From positions 1,116,001-1,180,000 of the forward strand of contig JANTUC010000016.1 in assembly GCA_026873275.1 (NCBI GenBank): 64,000 nt of DNA, in the 5' to 3' direction. The notes under the pieces are model-generated. The model saw only the letters and a program-made list of their open reading frames with translations, was not told the DNA's origin and did not search any database. The position numbers were made by a program, and so were the translations under genes. Each line of letters starts with the position of its first letter. The first letter of the stretch is position 1. Below are positions 45,745 through 57,198 of this stretch, in pieces. This stretch comes from Pseudopithomyces maydicus. Lineage: Eukaryota; Ascomycota; Dothideomycetes; Pleosporales; Didymosphaeriaceae.

Positions 45745-47348
45745 ATGGCTTCGGTATCATCATACTCCTCCAGTGATGAGGAATCCTTTGATCAGTCTGG
45801 CGTCAGGAAGAGAAGGCGGCTGTCACCTGTCGAAAAGCCTGCAGCAGCACCACTCGCCACTGCCTCACGTATCAAGGCGAAGCAGACTGGTCCACCATCA
45901 CGGATCGCGAATGGCTCCAATGTACCGGCAAATCCGGTGGTTACTACCTCCGATAAATTGAGCTTCGCTTCATTGAATGTTTCGCCTTGGTTGATAGCAT
46001 CGCTTGCGGCTATGGAGATCAAGAAACCAACTGGGATTCAGAAAGAGTGTATTCCGGAAATTCTGAAAGGAAGAGATTGTATTGGTGGTTCTCGGACAGG
46101 TACAGGTAAAACTGTTGCTTTTTCGGTGCCTATTCTGCAAAAATGGTCGGAGGATCCATGTGGAATCTTCGCCGTAATGATCACGTACGTAACGTGCCAA
46201 CATTCGATTGAAGGTTTATTAATGCCACTACAGTCCCACCAGAGAGCTTGCTATTCAAATTTACGAACAAGTCAAGGCTATTGGCGCCCGCCAATCCGTC
46301 AAGGTTGTTTTAATCACCGGTGGTGCTGATCAGCGCGAGCAGGCGCTTCAGTTGGCATCTCGTCCTCACGTTGTCATAGCGACTCCAGGACGTCTTGCTG
46401 AGCATATTAAAACTTCTGGAGAGGACACCATCTGTGGTTTGAGGAGAGTTCGTTTTGTTGTATTCGATGAAGCAGATCGTCTTCTCGCTCCAGGACGAGG
46501 ATCGATGTTGCCGGATCTGGAGACATGTCTATCAGTTCTGCCTTCGCCGGATCGCAGGCAAACTCTGCTTTTCACTGCCACAGTCACACCGGAGGTTTTG
46601 GCTTTGAAGGAGCGCCCTCGACCAGCTGGCAAGCCGCCGATTTTTGTATGCGAGGTCGATACAGACACACTTGCTATTCCACCGAAACTTCAGCAACTAT
46701 ACATCATGGCGCCAGTCACTCACAAGGAATGCTATCTACACGTACTTCTGAACACTCCAGGTAAGCACTCATTCCACAGCACTCGAGATTCGACACTAAC
46801 ACCCATCAGAAAACCTCAAAAAATCTGTTATAATCTTTTGCAACCGGACCCAAACTGCCACACTGCTAGAGTACATGCTTCGACTGCTCGACCACCGCGT
46901 GACAGCCCTCCACTCCGGCCTAAAACAATCCGAACGTGTCAACAACCTCGCTCGTTTCCGTGCCCAGGCTGCCAGAATTCTCGTTGCCACCGATGTTGCA
47001 GCCCGTGGTCTTGATATCCCAGAGGTCGCACTCGTCGTAAACTTTGACGTCCCACGTGATCCAGATGATTACATCCACCGTGTTGGTCGTACGGCACGTG
47101 CGGGAAGAGTCGGTCACAGTGTCACTCTCATCGGACAGCGAGACGTCGACTTGATCCATGCGATTGAGGAAAGAGTTGGGTCTAAGATGGGCGAGTACGA
47201 TGAAGAGGGTGTCAGTATTGAAGGCAGGGTTGTGAGGGAAGCTCTGAAGCCTGTCACGGAGAAGAAGAGGGAGGCGATATTGCAGATTGAAGAAGGGAGG
47301 GATGTTTTAGGAAAGCGGAAGGTGGGGATGCAGAAGCGAAAGGCGTGA
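45745..47348 (+). CDS. DBP8: DEAD-box RNA helicase of the DBP8 type
   Basis: Three exons, 45745–46184, 46234–46760 and 46810–47348, give 501 residues; the introns are 49 nt each. Q-motif region PWLIASLAAMEIKKPTGIQKECIP, motif I SRTGTGKT (about residue 115), Ia PTRELAIQI (formed across the first splice), II DEAD (about 225), III TAT in FTATVTP, V ATDVAARGLD and VI HRVGRTAR are all present. The Ser-rich, Arg/Lys-containing N-terminus and basic C-terminus (KRKVGMQKRKA) match Dbp8, a nucleolar helicase of 40S ribosome biogenesis that is stimulated by Esf2 in yeast. No frame break is present. A start at 45628 is possible but less likely. Confidence 0.92.
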
Positions 47349-48966
47349 TGTGTGAAAAATACGAAGAGTGCATAAATCACAATGAGGAGCAGTATTGCAA
47401 AGTTGCAGACTGATTTCAGCTCAAAGGAGGTTTCACGATGTTCATCTATAGAAATCACATGAAACGCAAGATTTTTGGCGTTCGCATCAGACCAAATCTA
47501 AAGTATGGTTGTTTTGAGGTGAACGAATAATTGAAGAGAACAAGAGTCAGTGTGATGCGAGATAGTAGTCAACCCAGGCTGTTTTACGTAAATCAAACTC
47601 AGAGAATATTCTGATAGTATTCATGCGTATGTTACCTGTAATGAATGCAGGTATCAGAACCGAATTTGTATTTCCATGATCCCACAACGTTTATATGTAC
47701 AACAGAAAACCAGCACTGGGCGACTGATCGAATCGACATGGTGGTCTGTTATATCTAATACCCTGTACATGCTATCCTTTTACGTTACAAATCTCTCAAA
47801 CCAACTTCATATATCGAAAGACAACAAGCATAATACCGCACCAATCACATACACAGTGGCAGTCACTAGTAATGTATCGAAGTTTTTTTCTAATCTGTAT
47901 AGCGCCCTTGTGTCTGGTTGTTATTGATGAGCAAGTATGATGTACTGTTAGTGCACTTGTCCTATTGAAAATTGTAAGACATCGCTTTACAGGGGAAGGG
48001 CGTACCAGGTGAGTTTTGCATAAAGGGGCGAAAAAAAGGAGATACGGTTAGAATAAGAATCAAGGGGTTGGACAGAATGGATGTACACACAGTAAACATG
48101 AAGTTTCATGCTCATACGCTGTTAATGCAGCTCCGCTCTCCTGATTCATGTCAAATAGATTCCCCCACTGCATACTGAACTAACGCTATGGGACGTTCAC
48201 TGATTTTCATCCTGGCAATCATCACATCACGGATCACTCAATCAGTCAATCAAATCAGACATACAAACACTCTTCTTTCAGTCTCTGATCTACCTCCCCT
48301 CCACACACACACACCATCCGGGCCAGCCAGCCAGCCAAGCCCCATTCACACCCCCCACCCATGCAATGCAACGCACATCTCCCCTCCCCTCTCCTTTCCT
48401 CGCGCTTATAAAAATCGGAATCGTAGTAACAACGTCCCACCATAGAAGCAGGTTCCCCCTCGCGAAACTCCACGCCGCAAAAAAGTAACACAAAAATGAC
48501 AAAAAGAGAGAGAGTGTGTGAGACAGACAGAGAGATAGAGGGAGGGAGAGAGAGAGGAAGGAAAACATATTTCCTTTCCTTCGCGACTATAAACTTCAGT
48601 CGAAATAGTAATATGGATAAGTAAGTTGAACAAGAAGACGAACGAAGACGAGGGGGAATGGAAAAATTTGGATATCAGTCAGTCAGTCAGCAAAGTCGCC
48701 GTACGCTATCAGTCCAGTCCAGGCCAGGCACGACGCACCCATGCCAAATAATACGTGTGTGTGTGTATGTATGGATGCATGCATAGCAGCGAGCGCCCAA
48801 GGAGGAATGTGCGCCTATCACTCGTTGTAAATGTCAAAAGAGAAAACAATAATAATAAAAATATGAACGCCCTTTCGTTGCAGTGTGCTTTACGCTGGGA
48901 GATCAGCCAGCTCGAACGACAAAGGACGGGGTATATGGGAATAGGTAGGTATGGAAGGAAAACGGG
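47349..48966. other. Convergent intergenic, with GA-rich tract
   Basis: About 1.6 kb without a supported gene. A purine tract (GAGAGAGAG with GTGTGTGAGACAGACAGAGAG) occupies roughly 48500–48565. Local TG/TA-rich repeats occur near 48752–48782. Confidence 0.5.
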
Positions 48967-50549
48967 CTACATGACGATGCAGCAGCAACTCTTCTTCTCC
49001 TTTACAGGTTCCGGCGGCGGTTCGGGCAAGCGGATAGAATCTTTGGGCGGCATCGGCGCTATAGGCGGCGCCATCTTGGGCTCCTGGGTGCGAGACGGCG
49101 CACGAGGGAACTGAGGGCTCTGAGGGATCGTAGGGGTGAGCTTGAATTTTCCTTGCTCGTTGCTCGGGGATTTGGCGGTCCTGTCGAGGGGGTCTGCGGT
49201 GGGTTTGTCCGGGCTGGGGAGCGGCCATGTTTGGTCTTGTTGCGCTTTCTCGAGGTCGAGGGGTGGTAGGACGACCGAAGATCGCTTGTCGGGGAATTCT
49301 TCCGTGTTGAGCAACCGAAAGTCTTTGTCGTACATGGACCCTACACGGCCCTCGTTCTCCCATTGCTCTTGCTGCATGCGCTTGGCATGTGTGGGAATTA
49401 TTTGCTGGTCAGGTGGGAGTCTCGGGTCGGGCTTGTACATGGTAGCTATCCATGGAGCTTCGCCTTCTGGTCTGTAGCCCGTGGTGGGGCGGGAGATCGA
49501 CCCGCCACTTGTCCCAGGGCGCTTTACAGGGGAGCTTGGGGACGTTTTCCGTGGGCCTGATGAGGCGTTGCGAGGTTTCGATCCTGGCTTCTGCCCGTTT
49601 TGTCCGCTAGGTTTTCTAGAGCTAGGTGTGTTCTTGCTTGGTGTTTTCGACTTTGGTGCCTGGTTGTTCGTGGGAGACATGGGTGTACTGAAGTTGGTCT
49701 TCACAGGGCTCCTTTGCGCAGGATCGTCGAGCAGAATCTGGCTTCCCACACTTCCACTCCGCACCCGAGCTCCACTCGTAGCCAAATCCGCCCAATTTCC
49801 GCTGCCATTACGGGGTCTTGGCAGAGGCTGGTCTCTATCGGTGAAAGTCTGTGGAACAGGCAAAGGACTGGTTTTCGCAACAGGTATACGAGACGTGCTA
49901 GGCCGTATGACATTGTTGCGTGCAGCAAATTGCTCCCTCTCTGCCTCGATTTCGGCCGGCGACCGAATGTCCCAACCCTTTTCCTGCGTTTCCTCCTCTT
50001 CCTCTTCTGCGGGTATCGGTGAGATCATGCGGGACTGCTCATAACGATCGTCGCCGTTGGACATGGTGTCGGTAAGCTCAGAGTTGGCGCGACCTCTCGA
50101 CTGGTGTCTGGAGGCGCTCTGGGACCTGCTGTTCGACCGGCTTGCGCGGCCAATCCTCTGGCTAAACTCTTCAAGCTCCTTCGTCTCGATTTCCTTCAGC
50201 TTGTCGCGGTGGATCCAGTTGTTCGCATCCTTCTCCGCGTCAGTCCAACCTGGCGGTGGCTTCTTGGTGCTCTTCTTTCTCCCCGGGATTTGCCAGCGGT
50301 GTTTTTCTCCTGCGCTTTGTAATATTCCTTGATACCGTCGGATTCGTTTCCGCTGACAGCAGCATCGCCGCTTCCCGCTCTCTTGAGCTCATACCCCTGG
50401 TTTGCGGCGTGCGGCGCATGGTTCTCGCTAGGAAAGTGGTTCTGGGGTTCAGAGGCGTATCCGCGGCTGGAATTTGACATGCCATTCGGCTGCGACGCGA
50501 GGAGCTGGCGCGGGGAGTGGGGATGTGCGGGTGCAACGTCGTCGGACAT
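48967..50549 (-). CDS. Disordered conserved protein ending in a CaaX box, one apparent single-base frame break
   Basis: A single minus-strand exon. The two halves are in different frames and join if one A is added in the five-T run (plus strand) at 50302–50306. The joined protein has 527 residues and reads KAQEKKHRWQIPGRKK at the site. Residues ~85–150 contain PPPGWTDAEKDANNWIHRDKLKEIETKELEEF, a compact conserved-looking block with a basic stretch before it. Most of the remainder is low complexity, rich in Ser, Pro, Lys and Arg. The last residues, EKKSCCCIVM, form a CaaX motif (CIVM) with adjacent cysteines, which suggests farnesylation plus palmitoylation and membrane attachment. I do not recognise a named family. 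Confidence 0.72.
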
Positions 50550-53240
50550 GGAAGGGTCGTAGTCGGGGAAGGGAGTCTTCTGTAGGGCACCAAGTCAGTC
50601 CAGGCGGGAGGAAGGGTCGCCGTGGGTGGTGTCTGCAGAATTGGCAAGAGTGCGGAAGTTGGATTCAACAGGGCAGCGCGCCATGGACGCTACATGCGGG
50701 AGGATATGACATGGTGCGGGTAGCGCGCACTAGAGCCGCGTAATGACGCTCGACATGTGATCTAGAGCGTGGAGGAAAGAAAGGTACGTACCACCGAGTC
50801 CAGAGGCACTGCAAAGTCCCACGAGCCTCTGCCGCCGTGCGAGCTGCTGGGCGGCGTCAGGTGTTGCACCTGTGCAAGCGGCTGTCGTGAAGCTACAGCC
50901 ATGGGATGCTGCGCCGCAGGCCGAGACGTCGGGCCGAATCCAGGGAGCTTTCAGCGCTTGCGCAGGGCGAGTTGGCAACGACTAGCGCAGTAATTCTGGT
51001 CGCAATATCGTAATATCGTGCAGTGGAAACGGCGATGTTGTGTAGTTTTCGCGCTTGGGGGATGGGCCGTCGGGGCAGGCGCAAGCGCGGTGCTAGGCGT
51101 AGGGCAAGAAGGCGCGAACGGTGCTATCCGAGTCGCAGCCGCGTCGGCGAGGCGGTGAATGTTGCTAGGAAAGGGTCGCTATGGGTGCAGCGACTGCAGT
51201 CGGGGGAAGGAAACCGTCGTGGAGAGGGGGGCTGTATGCGCGTCGGGACGTCCCTGCAGCTCGGAAGAAGTCAATTAAAAGGGCAAGGGTAGAAAGACAC
51301 AAATGAAAGTTAGGTTTCCGGCTGTGGACGTCCAGCTCGCCTCCCAGTCGCTGCTGAGGCCGTGGTCGAGGAAGCTACCGCAGGGAATGTTCACTGGCTT
51401 GGAGGGCGATGGCTGGAATAGAGGAGCTTCCGTCTCTCGCCAACGGGCGCCCGCTGGACTCGAGCTTGGCCCGATCCGTGAGGTGCACGGTCGACCTCCT
51501 ATCGTACCCGGTTGTTTTGCCCTGCACTTCGTCGAATTGAGATTAGGCAAGAACAGAACTTTGGAATCCGGCATCCGGGATTGCTTGATGATTTTTTGAA
51601 CCTTGCAGCCTCGTAACCCCCAACGCCCCACCCACTCCTGAGCGCCTTGTGGCGTAGCTATCGATAAACCATGGCGGCGAGTGCAGCGATGAGGAATGGC
51701 AGCACTATTGTCTGCAGCATCCAAGGTGTATGGGGGAAGACACCGTGACGTCGAGGGAATGTTGAGATGAATACAATGAATAGGGCACCTGCCCAAAGTT
51801 TTCAAGTGGGAAGGTGCGTCTGTACGTGCCTTCCCCCGAGGCCTCTATAGTGTCATGTGCCAGCATCGCACCCGTGGACGCATCTATGAAAGTGCGAGTG
51901 AGCATCGCATGGCAAGCTTCGTTTCTGACCGTTTCTTGCAAGCAGTAAGACTGCCTCGATTCACCGTTCGTGACCAGGATACTTTGAAGTTGGAGGGCTA
52001 CGCGAGAAGAAGACGAGCTGATGCAGAGTGGACGCAAGTGAACAGTTGTCCAAGTCGATAAAAGTAGGTTGCTTCCTAGTATTTACGAAACTATAGTCAT
52101 GCAAGGGACGGAGCCCACGAACGAGCCGTGTTTATAGGATGCTGTGAAACGATAAGCCTCCCAGGCATCCTTTCGTCATCTCTTCGTCCGAAAACTCTAA
52201 TAGTCCCAACTATAGAAAAGCATGCCTCGCAAGCTTTTTCCAAAGTCGCGTGTGTTCTAAACTTACTCCCCAAATTAATCACCCCGGATCGCCGCTATTG
52301 AGGGGTTCACGTTCGTCATTTGGCTGGACTTCTAACGCCCTTACTCTTGCGTACGAACCAATAGACATGCGCCTTGCGTCCGATCACGCACCCAGCAGCA
52401 TGCTCAGAGATGTCTAAATATAGGATGGATACATACTCTGCCTCCAGGATATCAAGGTGGAGTGTTGATAGCAGTGCCGACTGACTGGTCTTGACAACGT
52501 CTTGAGAGTATCTTTCGGGATGATTTAGAAGACTCGGACGTCTCCTTCATTGGAAGTCCACAAAATCCAGGTTTCTTGCCCTGGGAATGTATAGCAAACA
52601 CCTCGTCCACTTGTATCAGCATGACGAGAATTTTCAAAGGAAGATTACAACTCGAAACGCGGAGATTGGTCAACGTTCTCTGGAAATAACTAGAACGCGA
52701 GCCACATGAGATCCATTACAAAGAAGACGTCTTTCAAAGGGTAATGAGGAATCAATCGAGCATGTCACTTCTTAATATCGAAGATCACCGGTAAATATCT
52801 GGGCAGGAGCAAGCTAAGATCAATATTGATATTTGACTCCTGAGATACATCGACATATTTATTCATGAGGCTTCACAATGCATAATGAAATTTCAGGCAC
52901 ATCTGATACTACCTACCTACTATTATAACATATGGAATAGTGTTAGTTGCCATCAATATGAACTTCATGCTATTGTTTTTTTAGGGATTTAGTGGAATAC
53001 CTTTCATAACAACCTACTACTCCACGCCACGCAAAAAGGTTCTCCATTCCCAAAGGCATCTATTTCATAATACACGGTAAATTTGAGATTCATCATGCTT
53101 AGGGTGTGGGTACGGAAGAAAGTGGTGTGTATGTAGAGCGATTGTATGCCAAAAAAGACAAGCCCTCTTCACCAGGTGCAGGCAAGCCCAGAGGACAGTA
53201 CGGGGAATGTCTAGAGGGCAATAAAAACGCAAAAGTTAAT
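50550..53240. other. Gene-poor region, about 2.7 kb
   Basis: The longest frame (51275–51805, minus) has no domain and an unnatural composition for the frame, so I do not call it. The right part, from about 52.7 kb, is AT-rich. No repeat or RNA gene was found before the tRNA. Confidence 0.55.
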
Positions 53241-53328
53241 TCCAATGCGGGGAATCGAACCCCGGCCTTGTCGGCACTTTGCTGTGAAGCATGAGAGCGA
53301 CAAATCCTAGCCACTAGACCACATTGGA
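53241..53328 (-). tRNA. tRNA-Glu (anticodon CTC) with a 17-nt intron
   Basis: On the minus strand the gene begins TCCAATGTGGTCTAGTGGCT and ends with GGGGTTCGATTCCCCGCATTGGA. The seven-base acceptor stem pairs fully (TCCAATG with CATTGGA). The T arm GGGG-TTCGATT-CCCC and the D arm are canonical. The anticodon stem TGTCG/CGACA encloses loop CTCTCA+C, giving anticodon CTC with U33. The 17 bases between position 37 and 38 (TGCTTCACAGCAAAGTG) form the intron at the canonical site. A TTTT pol III terminator follows about 5 bases downstream of the 3' end. The mature length is about 71 nt. Confidence 0.92.
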
Positions 53329-54060
53329 TTCTTTGGTGATTGATAAAGATAGAAGCAGTTTATACATCTATATACTGCTGTGCCATCTCTTATTCCATGC
53401 TCCATGATTCACCTACCAGCTAGTCTTTCTCTCAAAACCTTTTGCATAGTTTTTGCTCGCTTGAAAAAATAATCTCTTATCGGGCATTTTAGCTTACACG
53501 TGATGTGCGCGCTAAGTATCTCAGCAGAAATTTTGAACTAGACCCACATGGTATTTAGTAGATGGCTACTACCAGTCTTCAATACTGGAAAGTTTGATGG
53601 ACCTGGATTCGGGTGCTTGAATATGGTGAGGGAACCCAGGTCGGCATGTTTTTGCTTTGACAGCCAGTGAAAGCTTTACGATAGTGATCGTATTGCTAAG
53701 GACAACGCTTTCACTTCCCCCGCAAATGTCTGGCACTTTCTCACAGTAGCAATGCTTTATATCGAGAAATAGCATGGTTCCTGAAGTCTAACTCGGTAGT
53801 ACATACTTCACTCCACCATCACACTCCCATGTGAGTGTCGTCGCCTGCATTGACTCTGCAACACAGTACATGGACCTTGTAGTCCGAAACATCCCAGTAT
53901 AACTCAAGATATCTCAAATGCACCGGGTAATCCCCGAGAGACAGATCTTCGTCATGTCCCTCGCCAACATCAAGCACCATACATATAGCTCTTCACCAGC
54001 ATTTCCCACCCAACCAACCAAGGCCATCAAAGACCCTACTATCTCTTCACCATTCATGTC
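53329..54060. other. Intergenic, tRNA upstream flank and 3' flank of the next gene
   Basis: No protein-like frame is present. The first bases upstream of the tRNA on the minus strand contain no obvious pol III upstream element. Confidence 0.45.
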
Positions 54061-55315
54061 TTACTCGCTCTTCTTCCCCTTGAACAGGCTTGCCATCCAA
54101 CCCTTACGAGCGGGCATAGCGTCCTTCTTGGTGTACTTGTACTTGGCTAGGTCTTTCTTCAGGTCCTCATCATTGCCGAAGTCGTCGTCGCCAATCATTT
54201 CCCAATCGTCGCCGACATTTGCCCATTCGTCCCATTCGTCTTTGTTCTCCGTCGGTAGGAGATCGGCCAGGTCGTGATCGGTGAAACGCTGCTCGGTGGA
54301 GGCGGTAGGATAGTAGTTGTCGTCGAGATCCTTGATAGGAGTATACTTGACGGATGCATCCTCGGTCGTGTCCTTGACAGATGCATCCTCGGCCTTGGAG
54401 GCTGCGTCAGTGGGCATATCGATGTGCTGAGTGCCATCCCAGCCGTAAGCATCCGCGTGAGTGACGTTCATCCAGTCGAGAACCTCGGAAGACGTCGTCT
54501 TGCCATCTGGAATGGAAGACAGGGCCGAGTAGCTAAGCGCACGACGGGGAGGCGCAGTGTCCATGAGGGCTTCGGTCATCTGCTCGGCGATGGACTTCTG
54601 CTTTCCAGGTGGGAAAGCAAGAGCACCGTGGTTAGAAGGAATGCCAGAGAAGGGCACGGTGAGCAGACGGGACTTCTTGGGGTCTCCGACGACAAAGGTG
54701 CTGACACTATTATTGGGGGCTCCGGCGACGAAGGTGCTGAGCTGGTTCTTGGGTCTATGAGATGAGGTTAGAAAATAAGCTTGATAGGGGTGATGTGTAA
54801 AACTTACGAAGTGCAGCGACTATCACGAATCGCACGGAGAGCGTCAATCTCCGCCTGAAAGTCCATCCATCCATCAGGCGGGGCATCGAGACGGAAGCAC
54901 TTCTTGTGACCGTCCGCATTCTTTGGACCTTCGAGACGCATGGAGATCTTGTCGCGCGTGCGGTTGACGACCCAGCGAGCGTGGAAAGAGTTCACGTCAC
55001 GTTCAGGGCAGTTAATTTGCAGGTAGGCGTAGAACTTGCACTGCTCTGGTGAGTTATGGTCATGGTTAGGTAGGAGATGGGAGTACTTACGAGAGCCTTC
55101 ACGATGGTGCCATAGGCGGGATTGTGGATGTCGAGGAGGTCGTTGACATCGTACCAGGCGTCCTCGAACAAGTTGCAGTCGATGAGCGAGTTGCGTGAGC
55201 TATGGCAGAGTTGCGGCCACCAAGCGTTGGAGATATGGAGTATCGCTGCGTCGACCTGCTCATCGGTTGTGCCTGGGGGAAGCAGCTCATCGAGGTAATC
55301 TCGAATGTCAGCCAT
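54061..55315 (-). CDS. Orphan acidic protein (three exons)
   Basis: Exons 55315–55091, 55040–54808 and 54754–54061 join to 383 residues with introns of 50 and 53 nt (donors GTAAGT). Residues 1–75 (MADIRDYLDELLPPGTTDEQ…AYGTIVKAL) are followed by a compact region KFYAYLQINCPERDVNSFHARWVVNRTRDKISMRL and DGHKKCFRLDAPPDGWMDFQAEIDALRAIR. Then comes a linker with two similar short segments (LSTFVAGAPNN, VSTFVVGDPKK), and an acidic, Asp/Glu-rich tail ending in basic residues (MPARKGWMASLFKGKKSE). I do not recognise a family. The consistent splice phases make it a real gene. Confidence 0.8.
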
Positions 55316-55917
55316 GGCGGGAGAATGTAGTCGGAACAGGGCAAGGAGAGCTAATGATACCGGGGGTGAAGTTGTGGAGACTGCTTGAGTGGTGCCCGAG
55401 GTTCCAGTTTGTGGGTGATGTATTGTCATGAACATGAAGAGAAAGAGAGTGCTTTTATAAAATTATAGGGGGACCGCCGAGCACGGCTAGGCAGGAGTTA
55501 CCTGCACTTGGCACTGTGCAAACGCATATGAGAAAAACGTATCACGTGGAGGTTGAACGTTGTAAAAATGGGCATGATCAGTGGTTCAGGAAAACGGTAT
55601 AGCAGTTCAACTTTTAGTAAAGTGGCAGTGATAAATATTTTTTCCATCTCTCGTACATGCCTCGGGCACTTGATCGAAGACTCATATTGATATTGTTGTA
55701 CAACATATCAAGCAGATGCTCATTTTCGATAATTTTATGAGAAACGCAAGATCAAGAAATGCAAATGCTGGTCAATTTGGAAATGCAATCCGTTAAATAC
55801 AGTGCAGGCCAAAAACAATCTGTTTGACGTTAGTCCAGCACATCATGGAAGAGTTACTACCCACTAGAAAAAACCATGGGAACGCCGGAATTCCATCCTA
55901 AAATTGCTCATAGTGCT
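55316..55917. other. Intergenic with promoter of the orphan gene
   Basis: About 600 bp upstream of the 55315 start codon, running into the 3' flank of the cysteine dioxygenase gene. No other gene is seen. Confidence 0.5.
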
Positions 55918-56744
55918 TTAAAGACGTGGCTCCCGTCTTCCGTACTCGGAATACGTAGTGCACTTCGCCATGTGTCTTGCATGGCCAGTCTTTTCATCGA
56001 AAACATTGCACCCGTACACTGCCGCATTTGGTGGGGTATACAAATGCAATGAGACTGCATAGTCTTCAGGGTTCGGGTTCGAGATGCGGTGTAGGCCTAG
56101 CTTGTCAGACATGTAAGTTACCTCATCCCTCTGGTACGTCTTCTGGGAAATCGTTTGCAAAGGATGATCCTCATGTTGATCCTCGTTCAATTGTACAGTG
56201 GGCCAGGCGTATCGCGTCTCAACCAATGAGCCCTTTAGGATTTTCATTATACAGTGAGCGTTGGCATGGCTGTGAATTATGTCAGTGCAAACGCTTTCCT
56301 CTCACAAGCAAACGCACTCATGTATCGGGCTGGCTTTGTTCGGCGACCAAACAAGAATGAGCTGCCAGTGTTAGCGAAGTCATATCCTTGATCATTCAAA
56401 TCACAACCATTGTATGGTATCACAATGAACATCACGTGGGTTGCTTGGTGCAGGTGGGAAACTGCGAAAGCTGAACCCCTGATGGCGGCCAGACTTACCA
56501 AATTGCTTTTGCCGTTCCCCTTGTCGACGAGGTTTCGTGTGTAAGCATGGTGCGAACTCGGGAAGAAGTATTTCCCCCAATGCGTCTCATCAGAGACATA
56601 CTCTGCCATCAGGCGTTCCAGCTCTTTCGGGTCAACATCCTCTGAGTTTATGCCTGAACAAGGCCCGAGTTGTTGGCTGAGCTGTTTGACCAGGATGTCA
56701 AAAGCGCTGTCGAGAGGCTCTGGTGACACAATTTGCATATCCAT
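55918..56744 (-). CDS. CDO1: Cysteine dioxygenase
   Basis: Exons 56744–56499, 56361–56318 and 56269–55918 join to 213 residues, a usual length for the family. Introns are 137 nt (longer than most here) and 48 nt. Iron ligands fit the enzyme: H96 and H98 in IHDHANAH across the second splice, and H172 in VSLHLYTPP. C103 in NAHC is in register with the cysteine that forms the Cys–Tyr cofactor in mammalian CDO1. The block DEVTYMSDKLGLHRISNPNPED is characteristic. The enzyme oxidises L-cysteine to cysteine sulfinate, the first step of cysteine catabolism, in the cytosol. It is divergent from the DRG1-like gene. Confidence 0.95.
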
Positions 56745-57198
56745 GACTGGTAATGGCGCGCGAAAGACAGGTCAAGGCAAGATGGAGGCGAGAAATGTTT
56801 TGATTTTTGCAAAGCGATAACAACGCTTATCTATGTAGGTCCAGAGGTAAGGGAGGGAAGGAGGATCGCTGGACACGTGGGAGCACGACAAACGGCCTTC
56901 ACACTGGGCATTATGTAAGAAATAGCTCTCTAGTCCGTCTCGCATGTGCACCGCAATGGTCAGCCGCGATGGGGCACGCATCGTTGTTGCGGCGTGTTCG
57001 GCGTGTTGCACGGTGCGTCGGCGAGTAAATCACTATCGGCTCGCTTTGGAAATCGCATCGGCCCGTCGTTTTTCCGGAGCGATCGCCCCCCGCGTCATGC
57101 CGCCGCCTTGACCTCACATTTTTTGTTCCGACGCAACGTCAACGTTAACCACCCCCATAGACTGTAGACACGCGCCTAGCGTTTAGGAAACCTTCAGG
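56745..57198. promoter_or_regulatory. Divergent promoter region, cysteine dioxygenase / DRG1-like
   Basis: 454 bp between two start codons on opposite strands. No TATA box or named site is clear. Confidence 0.45.

Noticed and set aside
51275..51805. 176-codon minus-strand ORF
   Set aside because: No domain, no supporting splice and no flanking exon; its length is not unusual for GC-rich noncoding DNA.
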